This document shows, piece after piece, positions 1 to 12,051 of a DNA stretch of 64,000 nt. The notes beneath the pieces were generated by a model, which was given only the letters and a program-made list of their open reading frames with translations, searched no databases and had not been told where the DNA came from. The DNA is from Klebsormidium nitens (lineage: Eukaryota; Streptophyta; Klebsormidiophyceae; Klebsormidiales; Klebsormidiaceae), in assembly GCA_000708835.1 (NCBI GenBank), contig DF237102.1:70044-134043 (forward strand), given 5' to 3'. Position 1 is the first letter of the stretch, and the number at the start of each line of letters is the position of its first letter. A program made the position numbers and the translations under genes.

Positions 1-157
1 GGTCTTCAGAATCCCTTGTCGATTGTAGCACCTTTCGAACTTTGCGACATAAGTTTTCAAGATCTGACTTCGATCTGACGTTCCTCAAAAGTCGCTTCCG
101 GTTCCTCTCTTTCGTTTCCTCCTTTGGATCAATATCATACGCGCTCAGTGCTTTGTC

Positions 158-562
158 TCAAGGTAGATTCGCCCGTTCGGTTCTGAAGTTCTGAGAATCG
201 AGATGAGAAATATCACGTACATTCCGAAGCGGGAGACCTTTGTAGAAATGTGGCTGAAAAGTCGTTCTAAGATGGCGCTCACGGCTAGGGAGTCGCCAAG
301 AATGTCGGCTTACAATCTCCAGCACCAGAGCTGTAGGAAACAAATGAAGGTTAAGCGAGGCGATCCTGACATTCACTGCCTCCGCAAAAGGCGTCACTCG
401 ACGATCGTGCGGAGCGCCTTCTCGAAGAGCTTTATCTCCGAAAAGGCTGGCCCCTTCCGCAAGTGAAAAAGTATCCACAAACTTCACAAAATGCTTCTCG
501 ACTTCGACCTGCAGTGTAACGTCCGCGTTTTTGCTTGCAACAAAGTTTACGATGCCATGCAT
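158..562 (-). CDS. Possible small hypothetical ORF (134 codons)
   Basis: An uninterrupted ATG-to-stop frame on the minus strand. The N-terminus (MHGIVNFVASKNADVTL) and a following acidic/hydrophobic stretch look protein-like, but no domain is recognised. It overlaps plus-strand open frames in the same interval. It lies directly left of a plus-strand gene whose 5' exons have not been located, so it could be antisense noise inside that gene's first intron or leader. No splice sites or promoter support it. The call rests on length and composition only. Confidence 0.18.
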   Translation of the reverse strand: MHGIVNFVASKNADVTLQVEVEKHFVKFVDTFSLAEGASLFGDKALREGAPHDRRVTPFAEAVNVRIASLNLHLFPTALVLEIVSRHSWRLPSRERHLRTTFQPHFYKGLPLRNVRDISHLDSQNFRTERANLP

Positions 563-922
563 ACTGCGAACGGGCTTTTCGCCTCTGCACGAATCTTTCC
601 ATCGGCCAAATTTCGATGGCGGAAAACATATGCAGACTCACTTCTTCACCGAAAGCACTAAACACCTTTCCCTTCCGCTATTCTCAAACCGCTTCTTGCA
701 AAAGTTGCCACGCAAACCCTCGAAGGCAGAGCTTTCCATCCGATTTGTCCGCTGGCCTGCCCTCAAAGGGCTCTAACTTACTCGCGCTCAGTAAAGATCC
801 CTCTGGTCTTCAACCAGCTTACGATCAGAATAACGACTCCCTGGGTTCCCAAGACTGGCAGCCTTCAATCGTCTTTCACAAAGCGCGCCTCCCAGTGACA
901 CGTGGCAGCTCTTCATTTGCAG

Positions 923-3900
923 CGACGCCGGCGTGGCTTTTGACGCCCAGCGGGCGTTCGAAGCTCTGCCTCCGTCTCTACTTGCTGACGCCAGCATGCG
1001 AAAAGCGGGCGAGCTGTGCTGCTCTGCGCTGACGTACTTTCTCGCGCGTGCTGCGCGAGTGGACCCCGCATGGTTCGGGCGGTTTGCATGGGCCATTCAC
1101 GAGTACGCTAAGGTGAGACGTCTCGCTCCCTTCCCGTTCTTCCGTCCCTTTCCCTCTGCCTCCGTCCTTCCTTTTTCTCTCGCTGTTATTGTTCCTTTCC
1201 AAAGTTAACGTTCTTCGTTGCGTCAATCCCTAATGTTCGCTTTTCTGACAATTGCTCGTTGCTTTACTTTCGATGGTGCTCTTGAAGTCTTTGTCTCCAA
1301 TATCCACACTCGAGTGTCGGTGTCCACTTAGCCACAGAGCCGTGGTGATTGGCGGGAATGTAGACGGCCTCACTCCGAGGCATACCTAGTCCAGTTCCAC
1401 AAATGAACCACGGTATTCTGCCAGAGCGCTTGCACCATGCCTGTTGATGTTCTTTTCTGCTGCCTCAGAATCTCGTAGTGTCTCTAAGCGTGATTCGTAG
1501 GCAGTCCCTGGGAGCAGGAATCGACAAGGAAATCTTTGAACCGACCATCCACGCACTCCGCACACCTGCCCACCCTAAGTCTTCTGCCGAATCCCATCCG
1601 TTCCACGAGCCATAACCCAATGCTAGCTAGCTTTATTATGCTACCTAAGCCTAACCCAAACCTTAACCGACCCAAACCAAATCTAAACCTATTTGCCTCA
1701 GGCCGTCGCTTCCGAGATCACGGCGGCGCGCTCTTTCCTGGAGACGGGAACCCACCCCGCCGTCGTGGAGTACTTCGCCTACCGCTGCTTCAGCAGTGCC
1801 TTCATCCAGCTGGCAGTCCTGGCGGCCCTGCAGCAAGGCCTCCGGTGAGCACATGACGTCACCTTTCCACCTTTCCTCATATCCGCTGACGTCCTTGCAT
1901 CGTTCGCGTCCTAAGCGCAACGACTTTCTCTCCGCTGGCACTCTTTTACGGTCCTGTACTAGGCCTCCGGAGAGCGCATCGTGACGTCACTCTGCTGCCG
2001 ATTTCCAACGTGAAAGTGGCGCTGACGTCAGGTGGTACAGAGCACTGCCGGCGCCTGGCCGCAGCCCTCCCGGCAAGGCCTTTCTGTGGCCACCCGTCAA
2101 TCAGTCCGCCAAAAGCGAATGCTGGCGTCAGGCTGACATCGTCCGGCTGAAGTATGGAGGCTTTTCAAGCTTTCCGGTTCTCTTTACAATCTTGGAGACT
2201 TCGTTATAGGAGCTTACCGGATGCTTTTTAAAATCGAGGCGGCTTGTCGGGCCCCTGTGACTTGCGCAGTTGTGCCACATGTTGACACGAGCTTGACTAC
2301 CAGTGTTTCGCCCACACCCCAACCTGCGATTTTCGATAACGCGTGAATGAAGCCTTTCTATCATATTTCTGGGATTCTCGTGTAATCTTCGGCAAGCCCT
2401 CACGCTCTGATGGCGTCTCTTCGTCACTTTCCCTTTTGCGAATGGACGTCACTCTGCCGAATACACCTTTGAGCTTGGAGTTCGAGTTCCGGAACGTAGA
2501 AACTTTGGTGACAATCTAGTCCCATTCTGCCCAAACATCTGTAATGACTTAAACTGTTGAGCAGGTTGAGCGACGCGCTTGGCCGCTGGTGTGCGCGCGC
2601 ACCTACTCGCGCGCTGCTGCAAAACTGCATGACAAAACGTTCCGAACTAAGCCGCAGGTTTCGGAGGGAGCTAGCTATAACTTTCATTCGCCATCACAGT
2701 GGATCCCACTCCTGGGGTCTCTCGCGCTTCATTGAACAACGAACTCACAGCTTGATTGGGTCGAGGTATGCGCGCGCAGGTTGAGCGACGCGCGCTTTGC
2801 CGGGGCGCGGCCGCTGCTGGTGTGCGCGAGCCTGCTCGCGTGCTGCTTCAACGACGCGTTCGTGGCGGCCAAGGACGCGGCCGCGGGGCAGACCAATCTC
2901 ACGAAAGCCGTGGGGACGAGGTGCGCCGTCGACATGCATAACGCGCTGGTTGACTGCCTCTGCGAGGAGTCCGAACGTTGGTTGGAAGACGCTACGGAGG
3001 TGAGATGCCTTTTTACAGTGACCTCTATTCCTCAGCATCAAATCAAACCTCTTCACCTAGTTAAGGCTTTTACCTTGAGTTTGAAGGGAAGTGTGAAACT
3101 CAAGTGGCAGAGGCTGCGGCCACGATAGGAACATGTTTTGTCTATGTACAATCTGTAGCCCTCGATGCCACGTCATCCATGGACTCTCTCCGCACAAACC
3201 GCGTAACGACAACTCAATGTGAGGAACTAGTACTTAGATTCTTAGGCAGTTAACTTTGCAGGAGCTGCGGTTTGGGATCGTCGCACGTTGGCTGCATATT
3301 TCCTTGCAAAATAGCCGCAGCTCTGCTTCAGGAGTTCCGGAAGAGCAGAACCATGTGGCATGCATGTGCCTTTTTGGGCTCGCTTTTTCGGCTCCCTTCT
3401 CTAGCGATCAAGGAGGGGCGTCTGGGAACCTGTTTTGCACGGACCAGAACTGTAACGCTCAGCACGAAACGTGTCTCCATTCGTCCTTCAACAAAAGTGG
3501 TCAAATCCTGATTCTAGGGCGGGAGATCAAGCCCCCGCGCGTGTGACGAGAAACAAGTGTCTGAATCCGCCAGTAGCGTAGTTTGTACGTGACAAGCACG
3601 GGTTCAATGTTCTACGGAGGCGCTGAAAGTTCCCTTGTTCCTGTGAACAGTCTTACACAAACTTCACCGGTTGTATAGCTCCGAGTATTGGGACAGCGTC
3701 CTGTAGAGTTCCGGGGTCAGAATCCGAGATCCTGTGCCGACCGTGACAATCCGTCTCAGTCACTTCAAGAGCTCCCGACTTGATTGCCAAACGCGTAAAT
3801 ATCTCTTCGACGCAGGGCGACGACTCGCAGCGCTTCGTCGACTTATTGAAGGCGAGCACTTTCGGGTGCAACCTGTGGCACAACATCTGCCCTCGGTACC

Positions 3901-4079
3901 GCAAGTATTTGGAGGTGACGTGTCAACCGTTCGGCGTTATTGACGGCCCTAACGGTCTGCTGAGCGCTGGGAATGGAGCACTCAAGCAAGAAATGCGGGA
4001 GCTTGTGCACACACTGGCATCTAGTGAATCCAGTGCTCCCAGATTTTCAAATGCATGTGAGGGGATACACTTGACATAA
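923..4079 (+). CDS. Multi-exon protein of unknown family (5' end not found)
   Basis: I do not recognise this protein. At least five exons agree in phase: 923-1112, 1702-1844, 2780-2999 and one starting at 3816, which either has a donor at 3915 or runs to a stop at 4077-4079. Acceptors are clear cag sites and donors are gtgaga/gtgagc. The exons encode mostly helical, Ala/Leu-rich sequence with several cysteines, for example AGELCCSALTYFLARAARVD, the residues VDCLCEESERWLEDATE, and CNLWHNICPRYRKYLE. There is no signal peptide or obvious membrane segment. Exon 923 begins with one base completing a codon, so at least one upstream exon is missing from this model, to the left or outside the window. 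Degenerate copies of two exon edges lie in the introns: a donor-side copy near 1.97 kb and an acceptor-side copy near 2.56 kb. The 3' end is uncertain. Confidence 0.5.
1829..1995 (+). repeat. Donor-side exon-edge duplication
   Basis: The end of exon 1702-1844 with its donor and following TGACGTCA (about 1830-1864) is repeated about 128 bp downstream (about 1958-1993). There the segment GGCCTCCGG is followed by gagcgcat and again TGACGTCA. The donor GT of the copy is mutated to GA. A fainter third piece (GGCAAGGCCT) is near 2070. Confidence 0.6.
2560..2855 (+). repeat. Acceptor-side exon-edge duplication
   Basis: The first about 70 nt of exon 2780-2999, with its cag acceptor and the phrase GTTGAGCGACGCGC, are duplicated upstream at about 2561-2630. 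The copy has small deletions and substitutions and then diverges. The offset is about 215 bp. The upstream copy lies in the intron and keeps a usable cag|GTTGAGCG acceptor, but its reading frame degrades. Confidence 0.6.
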
Positions 4080-4354
4080 GTTTCTGTGTCCATCTTTTCA
4101 TTGTTACTTATTGTCATCAGGCACGTTGTGAAGGATGCTTACAGCGGTGAGGTATAGTAGTGAGAAGGTTCCACTGAGCACGCCTTATTTTGGATTGATG
4201 ATTGGTCAAGTAGCTGGATCTGCTCGAGCTTGTTTGGAAGAATGAAGGCGTGGGATAAGGTGTCGTGCTGCCGGCAAGGTGTCTAAGAGAGTATCAATAC
4301 TTATGGTCTGCTGAGGACTTCAGAACGCGTCTTTGCAATAAAACTCAGGAAAAA

Positions 4355-4508
4355 TATAGTAAAGCCGAGATAATAATATGGTGACCGCACTGGGACGGGT
4401 AGGGTTAGTTTGGTGGTTAGACTGGGTACGGGTGCGGAGCGGGTGTATTTTTGGGTTAGGATTTTTAGTGTTAGTCGGATAGCATTATTATCTTGGCTTA
4501 CTATTATC
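4355..4508. mobile_element. MITE-like element, copy A (intergenic)
   Basis: A segment of about 150 bp bounded by imperfect terminal inverted repeats. The left end, tatagtaaagccgagataat, matches the reverse complement of the right end, attattatcttggcttacta, with few mismatches. Inside, 4387-4441 is a G/T-rich core (gggacgggtagggtta then gggtacgggtgcggagcg). This core recurs, in either orientation, at about 22.56, 29.02, 42.22, 42.39 and 43.92 kb. There is no coding capacity, so it would be non-autonomous. No clear target-site duplication was identified. Confidence 0.65.
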
Positions 4509-6479
4509 TTGCTTGAGTCTAATATGTCTTTGCATCCAGTTGCGTGCTTAACTGGTCGATATCGACCTCAAAATTGGCTGATCATGCAATCATATAAAGC
4601 CAATGTATGCACGGCTTGGTATACATAGGGTGGTGTGCCCGAATAGCTTGCAAGTTGTGGTACATCGACTAGCATGTGCTAGCATGTGTAGGCCGCCGTT
4701 TTTCAAGTAAACATCAATCTGCACTCTGACGAATGCAAAAAATATGCAAGGGCCAGGTTAGCTAAGCCAGAACTATGTTGTATGACAAAGTATTCTGCCT
4801 CCTTGCACCATCCTTGGGGCTTCCTCACATTGAATTGACACGGATCTCCGTGGGTGGTTGACACAATTGGCTGCTAGCAAATTTTACTAGCAGGCCGGCG
4901 GCGGGAGCTTCTATAACGTCAGATTGTTCGATAATAACATATATGAAAGTTACCCAAATCGTGGTGATGCAAAAGTACAAACTAGCTAAAGTTTGGACTT
5001 AACTGAATTTCCTTCTGGTCGGATCGAGCATGTGGTGAATGTGGTGTACTGGCCATGATGAGCTAATCCCCCTGATACACCGAGGTGCTTCGTTGGAGTC
5101 TGGAATCGTAATGGCCCTGCATGCGATGGGCCCCATCTTCAGATGAAATACTTTAGTATCCGATATATATCTTCAGGATGCGTTGGTAGAAATATGGATT
5201 GATTTGAAGGCACTTTGAGATTTTGACTGCCCCGAGTTAGACTCAGAATCGTCAGGGCAATCTGGGGGTACAATTGACCGTCCATATCCAGAATCGCAGC
5301 TTGAGAAATTAGCCGTCGATGATTATCCGTGCCCCCGAGTGGACGGTTTATAGCAGGTTGGAATATTGTGCGCGCGTGGCGAACGGCCGGCTGAGGCCTT
5401 CAGCCGAAGGTTCACGAGATCCGAGGCCGATCCAAGTCACAGCTCCATGTGTGCTTCATGTACCGTATTATAGTGCTGCACAGGCGGTGCACTACCGTAT
5501 CTTAAGGTACATGGTTATGCACTTCTCAGCTCAGATGGACAGCCGATGGCAGCGCTCTACTGACTCTACTGGTACTCGGATGGGATCTCGTCCAACTGAG
5601 CATCTATTAGTAATACTAAAGGCGTCTTAAACTGAGGACGGTGTCACTAGCCTGAGCTTTGGCGTGCAAGGTCCTTGACGTCGGGTACTCTCGCAGAAGC
5701 TTGCATGCGGATCCGAACTTCATGAGCCCCAGCTTTCAGTGAACGTAGTCAACCAGATGAACCCTAAAGACTGTTGTTGCAGTGTTACATGATCATCACC
5801 AAAAGGACGCCGGTCGACAAGCCAGATGCCGTCCGTATATGCATGCTCTTACCAATCAAGGTCCGACCAAAATCTTAAGCCAGATTGCAAACGGTATCAG
5901 GCTCACCCAGACAGGGCCTTTGAATGACGGTCGTATCTGGCAAAGTTACAGTGCGGGCGGTCGAATATTTGTGATACTTACAAGCAAGGATGCTAGCTAT
6001 GAACCGTCTCAGCTGGTCACCTACATGAGAGTGACACGGCCATGAGGCGCTTGACCTACTCTATCTGCAGTTAGCAGATAAAAGATGATGGAGATAGGAT
6101 CAGCAGTGATCTGATTGCCACCAGAGCATCAGATCGGTTCCGTTCGACCAGCAGTGTCAGCCCGCTTCGACCAAGCTATGTCACTCTGAAGAATATGAAA
6201 TGGTAGTCACAGATGGACTGAAATCCATGGATAGCATTTTCGCAGACCCCGCCATGCATGGATGAAGGCTGTCACGGGAACACAGCCTTGACAGACAACT
6301 CAACACTTCATCCAGGCTCCGGACGAAGGCCTTTAGCAAGGCAACCGATCTTCTGCGGCTTAGAGATCCTTTCACAGTCAATGGCGATGGAAAAGCACGA
6401 GGGCTAGGACGAGATTACCAAGGGCTTAATGCTAGGACAATGCTCTGAAAAGAGAATTCTTTAGCAGGCAACTTTGGCA
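4509..6479. other. Gene-poor interval
   Basis: About 2 kb between the MITE-like copy and the HPLG-repeat gene. Short open frames (about 5319-5630 and 5782-6045, plus strand) have no recognisable protein character and no consistent splice phases. The last few hundred bases are presumably promoter and 5' leader of the gene starting at 6480. I see no RNA gene or clear regulatory motif. Confidence 0.5.
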
Positions 6480-9400
6480 ATGGCGCCCCTGACGGTGGCC
6501 ATCCCGGGTGGGGACAGCAATGCCGCTGGCGAAACTGCAGCATACAACGTCAGGATCTCGCGCAATGGGAAGCCCTACGTGGTTTGGTCCAAAAGTGCGT
6601 CAGCAACACCGGCTTCCAGCACACAAAGCAGCAGGGCGGAAACACCTGCTGGCAGCACACGGGCCTTTCCTTTGACCACCAATGCCAGCATTGGTTATGT
6701 GCCCCCTAGTTGGGTGCAAAGGGGGCAATCGGTAAATAGTGCTAGGAGTACGGGCACGTTTGACCTGCCAGGGAACGTGCTGTCTGCAACGGCGAAAAGT
6801 GTGTCTCGGCAAAGCCAAGAGGATGCTCTGAGGCTCATCGGACTGTCCTCGGGCAATGCTGAGGTGTCCGCGCAGAAGACTTTGAGTTCTACCATAGAGA
6901 GGGAGCAGAATCTGCAACAAAGGGAGGAGTATGGCACTAGAACGGCAGCAGCACTCAGCCAAGACGTGGACAAGCCTTTTGTTCTTGGAAAACTACCAGT
7001 TTTTGCCAAGATGAATCGACACGAGACTGGCACGAGGCTGTCGGACTCTGCCCCTGCTTCTCAGATAGCGATGGATAGGCAGGCTTACCGCTCAGAGGCT
7101 TTGTCAGTGGGACAGGAGAAGGCGGTAAGAGGTGCAGATGCTTTCTTCCAGTCTGGGGCCATTGAAGCTGCTTCGGAAAGGAATGAGAGGAGTTCAGAGG
7201 GGCAAAATGGGGCGACGGACCTCGTCTGTGACGTCTGCATCAACAAACATATGGTTGAGTCCAAGCAGGAGCAGCAAAGGCGTGAGAGGGAAGAGCAGCA
7301 CAGACAGGCGGCTGAAGCGAGCTTCAGAGCGCAAAGGGCTACGGTTGAGTGGGAGGCGAGGATGGTGGAGGAAAGAGTGAAAGCCGTTGAGCAGGCAAAG
7401 GCGGTGAGTTCTTGTCTCCTTCAACCTTAGCTTTTGATCAGACCTGCAAAGAGTGTAAGTTGCACTCGCTCCGAAAGAACAGGTAAATTTTGCAGACCTC
7501 TGGACACTGAGTCCCCTTTTGACACTTGAAAAATACCCTACCGGTCTTGACCAGTTTCTCGTGACCAGGGACTCTTTGCGGATGTTGAAGTCAAGATCCT
7601 TAGACGCGGTTGCTGCAGCTGAACTCCATCAGGACGATGAACCCAGGATAGTACTTTGCGTTTATTAGTTCTCTGCGTCTACATCAAAAGTTCTAGGAGT
7701 CTGTCTTCGAATTACTCCTTTCTGTGACCAAGATACTAACGCACGGCATGGTCCGTGCCTCGTTGCTTGCAGGAACGTGATCAGTACATGGTGCAGAAAG
7801 AGCAGGCACGCCAAGAGTACGTGGCCAGTCCACGTTATGAGCCAGAAGGGCCAGCAGGCATGGTGTTCAAGGGTAGCACTCCCAGAACAGCAGCTGAAGA
7901 GCAACACGCTCGATACAAAGAAGAGCTTGACCGGCAGGTCAGGACATGTCCTTCCCTCGTGGATATTGAAAGTGTTCGATTCCACATCAGTTGCGTACCT
8001 TGTTTCACTTCAATTTCAGAAAGGCCTTGGTTCCTGAGATGCTGCTCACGGGGAGCACATATTCGCAACCCTTAATCATACGTTCTTGAAAGCAGCTCGA
8101 GGTCGCCTCTGTTCAACTGAAAGATGCGCCCTCAATCCGCTTCAGATTCCAATATGTAGCAGCACCCGCTTCTTTGAGAAGAGGACCCGTACAGCTCAGT
8201 TTCTTTTGGAGGATTTTCCGGTTCGACATGCCACCTGATGGTGTCCCTTGCTTCTTACCAGGTGGCGTTCAAAAGTAGATTAGCGGCTGAAGAGGCTGCA
8301 AAAGAGCACCCACTAGGGAACATCCCCGTACCTCTGCAGACCAGTCGGCTGGAACTGGATGCTTATGTCGAAGCTCAACACGAGAGCTACTCCGACGCTC
8401 TGGCGAAGCAGGTGGGCCTGTCCTGTCAAGATTATTTATCGGCAGCTCCTCATGGAAAAGTAATGAGAGTTGACGAGTCTTTCTGACGAGCACTTTCAAA
8501 TCAACCGCGACAAATCCCAAGGATGTGAAACATTTTTCAAACACTTGCATAGACAGGTTAGACAGATTCAAAGCAAGTCTGGAGCCAACCACGGCAAATC
8601 AAGGTTCGGGAGACCGCACTGCTTTAAGTGAATCCCAGATCTCATTTCCTCTTCTTGCGCAGGTGCTTGAAAAGCAGGCCATGCGGGCTGCAGAGAAAAG
8701 TGCTCCTCATCCTTTGGGCCGATCTAACATGGTAGTCGTGACAAACACCCCGACTCGTCAAGCTGAGCTGAGCAATCAGGCGGCTTTTCGAGGTGCACTT
8801 GCGCAGCAGGTACGCGGAAGAGGAATGATTAGTTTGCAGTAGTGTCGCGTAGGCATCAATCAACAAGGCCAAGTGGATAATGAATAGCATCATCAGCATC
8901 TTGTGACGACGAGATACTTCGATCCTGGCTCTCCCTTTGCTGTGTAATTAGCTCATTCTAGTTGAACAGCTGAGAGAATTGCAGCGTCCTGCTAATACAA
9001 GTGGACATACCGCGTACTTACAGAGTCCCCTCTCTCTGCAGCTCAAGGAAAAGGAGGTGCTCGAGCAGCAGAACGGTGAAAGGTCTCACCCTCTCGGAGA
9101 CGTCCCGACAAGCCCGAGGTTCACTGTTGTTGACTTTGACAAGGCCAAACTCGACCACCAAATGGCCCTACGAGCCGAGCTGGACTGCCAGGCAAGTGGC
9201 CAATTGACACTAAGTCTTTCAAATTCAACGGATATACCACTGAAGTAAAAGTTACATCTTCCAAGGAAGAAGAGGCTAATAGCTTCTTCTCGTTCTAGAA
9301 GACTTTCGACTGCATGCAATCGCCAAGAGGTTCTGCTAGCAGCCGGTGGCAGCAGTCTCGGCCAGAGGTTGGAAATGAGTTCGCAGCGACATTTCCCTGA

Positions 9401-12051
9401 GCATGGGAGCTTGGACATATATATGTCTCCTTATTTTCAGATCTCTTGGATCCAGGTATCAGAGAAAAAGATGCGCAAGGAGATGGAGAAGACTGCCGCT
9501 CATCCACTCGGTCAGACGCTGCTGAGGAGTGAAGGGGAGCCTTTCGGATCAGAGAATCTGCTTTTGCAACGGAAGGCAGAGTACAGAATGCTTCTTGATG
9601 AGCAGGTAACGACTACAGAGCTTGACTTACACTGCACATCAAATTGACCAAGAGGGAGCGCAGACTCCGTACCGGGAACTGTCTGTTACTACAGAGCGAT
9701 CTGAGAAGTGCAGTAGCCAAAACGCTTGTTTAAAGAAGCGCAGACTTCAGCGCAATCAATCAGCAAAATTGACACCGTGACTCTGGAAGAAGCAGGTGCT
9801 TTTGACAGTAATCGTGCCTCTTTCAATCCACGTTCGTGACGGAGACAGCTAAGGTACTCTCACCTGAATCGAGCGATCCTCTCCTTTCACTTCAAGCATC
9901 AATTCTTAATTAGAGTAAGCTGGCCCTGACAATTTCAATCTTCTTTTTCAGGTAGCGCAGAGAGAGGCCTGGAAGCGCTTGACAGAGAGTGGGGCCCATC
10001 CATTGGGGGACGAGCCCGTCTGGGGCCGTGTCGACAGGGATCAGACTGCCAGAGAGCACGATAAATTTGTGCATGAGAAGACCAAGAGCTACCAGGAGGT
10101 CTTGGCAGCTCAGATCGCGGAGAGAGAGAGGGAGAAACAGGCGCGATTCATGCAGGAGCAGGCGGCAAGAGAGGAGCAGATTGCCAAGGACCGGCGAGAG
10201 GCGCAGATAGCCAAGCAGGAGGAGATGACAAAGACGTGAGTCGATGTAAAAGGTTGATGAGAGGTTCTGGTGCACATTCAAAGGATGTCCTTCACTTGCT
10301 TAGGCTGATCCGGCTGCATCCGCTTCGATCATGCCGTTTCTCTGGCTGCTGTCGGAGACAATGAACGGTGGTCAGCTGTGCTTGGTAGTGTAACGGAGAG
10401 GCTCCATGAGCAACTAAGAGTCGATTACATTCATCCTTTTGCAGGTATGCTCAGAAGATGGCGTTGCGTGAGGCCTGGCTCAAGGAGGTATAACTCAATC
10501 AGAGCCTCGCATCTGAGTTGAAATGATACATCGCTTGATTCGACTTTGCATTTCATGCCTCACAAGGCAGCAAAGCCGGCATCTGCGGTTGGAAATGATT
10601 GCGAAGAATCAACTATGCTGCTGTGGCTTGCATTACAACCATGTCTGGTTTCCTGTCTGACATAGGGTTTCATTCTTCATCCTTTGCAGGTTCAGGCAAA
10701 AGACGAAAAGAAGAAGCAGGAGCGCCTTGCCAAACCAGAGCTTGCGACTCAAACTCGTGAAATGGCAGCGGCAAGGTGAGGAAAATGCTCCGTCTTACCC
10801 GACCTGTCCTCTGCGTTAGGAACACTCACTGTAACTTCCCACGCCTATGATTTCTAAGCCCTTTTGGCACGCTTCAAGTCAGATTCTAGTTCAAAAGAAG
10901 AGATTCAGTACGGAATCTCTAATGTTTAACGCGTTCCGGTACTGTCCAGAGCTTTCCGGTACTGACTGTCATCCTTCCTGCAGGATAAATTTCAGCGGAC
11001 CTCCTTACGACAGCGTCAAAAAGGAGGCCCTGGTGAGAGACTAGTCACACCAGTTTTCCCCGCCACTTTCTATGCAAGCGCCGAGGATCTCGCGCCTTCC
11101 GACAATTTGTTTTCGTATCCTAATGCGTGGATCGCTACTCCCTGAATCTGACGCGTTGTCAGTCAGCGAGATGTCTCTGAATGCGAAAGACGAAACTTTT
11201 AGACGCGTTCGAAGGCTTTCAACTGCTGAAGAGTAACACCACACGACTGAGTTCTCATTGATACGAAACAATGGACGCAAAATACCTACTTCGCATTGAA
11301 CGGACCCAACAACCTGACTTCAATTTATCTTTACAGAAACATGCTCTGGAGAGCCAGATCGCCGAGAAGAAGAACCAGAAGCGGCTCGAGAGGCAGGAGA
11401 GCCGGTCTCACTATCAGGAGTGGTGCGGCGACGTTTGTGATCAGAGCGTTGCAGGGACAATTCGGGCCATTGCCAAGGGAGCGTCCTCTGGTGAGTAAAC
11501 AGTAAACACTGCGGTTTGACGGAATTTGATGATCAATGCTCTATTGAGATGCTTATGTGCCCTCTTGAATGCACTGCATACAAGTCGAACACGTTGGCCT
11601 TGTTGCGATCACGAGTTTCACCAACCTTTCTGTGCCCCACTGTATCAAGAGAAAGGGGGAGACTTTCCAACTTTCGGCTCGAGTCGCTCGATTGTCTTGA
11701 TTTGATAACGGAAAATGGTGGACGGATTGCACCACCTGCCTAGCATTCAGGAGACGTTTCTATACCATTCTGCTGCAAACTTAAACAGATACTGAGAATG
11801 TCTATTTGGCGGAGTCGGCCAATAGTCTGTACCTGTAAAACGGGTAGTCTATTTGATTTTAGTAGGGGACGGGTCCTACTAAGTCTATTCTCAGTATGCA
11901 AAGCCTTGTGCCCTGTTGCTTCGCAGGATTGACGGGCGGAAAGAGCGGGTACCTCGACAACTACCTCAAGTGTGTGGAGTGCAAGAGGACTGTCCCAGCT
12001 AAAAGTCTGGCTCCCTGGAAAGGTTCGAGAACCTCTATAGTTGCCAACTGA
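6480..12051 (+). CDS. HPLG-module coiled-coil protein with CxxC knuckles
   Basis: Family not recognised. Twelve exons join with fully consistent phases: 6480-7403, 7773-7937, 8262-8411, 8663-8809, 9042-9191, 9456-9605, 9952-10235, 10445-10487, 10690-10775, 10984-11032, 11337-11490, 11927-12051. They total 2427 nt (808 residues plus TGA). Residues 1-230 are low-complexity Ser/Ala/Thr-rich. A CxxC motif (LVCDVCINKHM) follows and leads into a Glu/Arg/Gln coiled coil. Exons 3-6 and the start of exon 7 each encode one 49-50 residue module with a central HPLG. Exon 2 is a related 55-residue unit without HPLG. A second CxxC (LKCVECKRTV) lies near the C-terminus and could pair with the first to bind metal. 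The start is the ATG at 6480; the codon two positions upstream is TTG. The intron after 9191 uses a GC donor. The design suggests a cytoskeletal or ciliary filament protein (CCDC81-like proteins also combine a Cys motif with coiled coils), but that is only a guess. Confidence 0.8.
7773..10100 (+). repeat. Tandem modules, mostly one per phase-0 exon (HPLG)
   Basis: Exons 7773-7937, 8262-8411, 8663-8809, 9042-9191, 9456-9605 and the first half of 9952-10235 encode homologous units of about 50 residues. Each begins at a phase-0 acceptor, has HPLG about 15 residues in (absent from the first), and ends in Gln at a phase-0 donor; the last unit runs on into a coiled coil. Exon lengths of 150, 147, 150 and 150 nt fit whole-exon tandem duplication. 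Nucleotide identity between units has decayed, so the duplication is old. Confidence 0.8.

Noticed and set aside
1600-1700. C/A-rich intronic stretch (cctaacccaaacc) like the MITE core
   Set aside because: Lacks the diagnostic tccgcaccc and cacccgtccc blocks. Could be a decayed copy or simple pyrimidine tract.
5319-6045. Two plus-strand open frames in the gap before the HPLG gene
   Set aside because: No domain, odd composition, no consistent splice sites or start context.
6474-6479. Start two codons earlier in the HPLG gene
   Set aside because: The codon at 6474 is TTG. In a nuclear gene the ATG at 6480 is the first plausible start.
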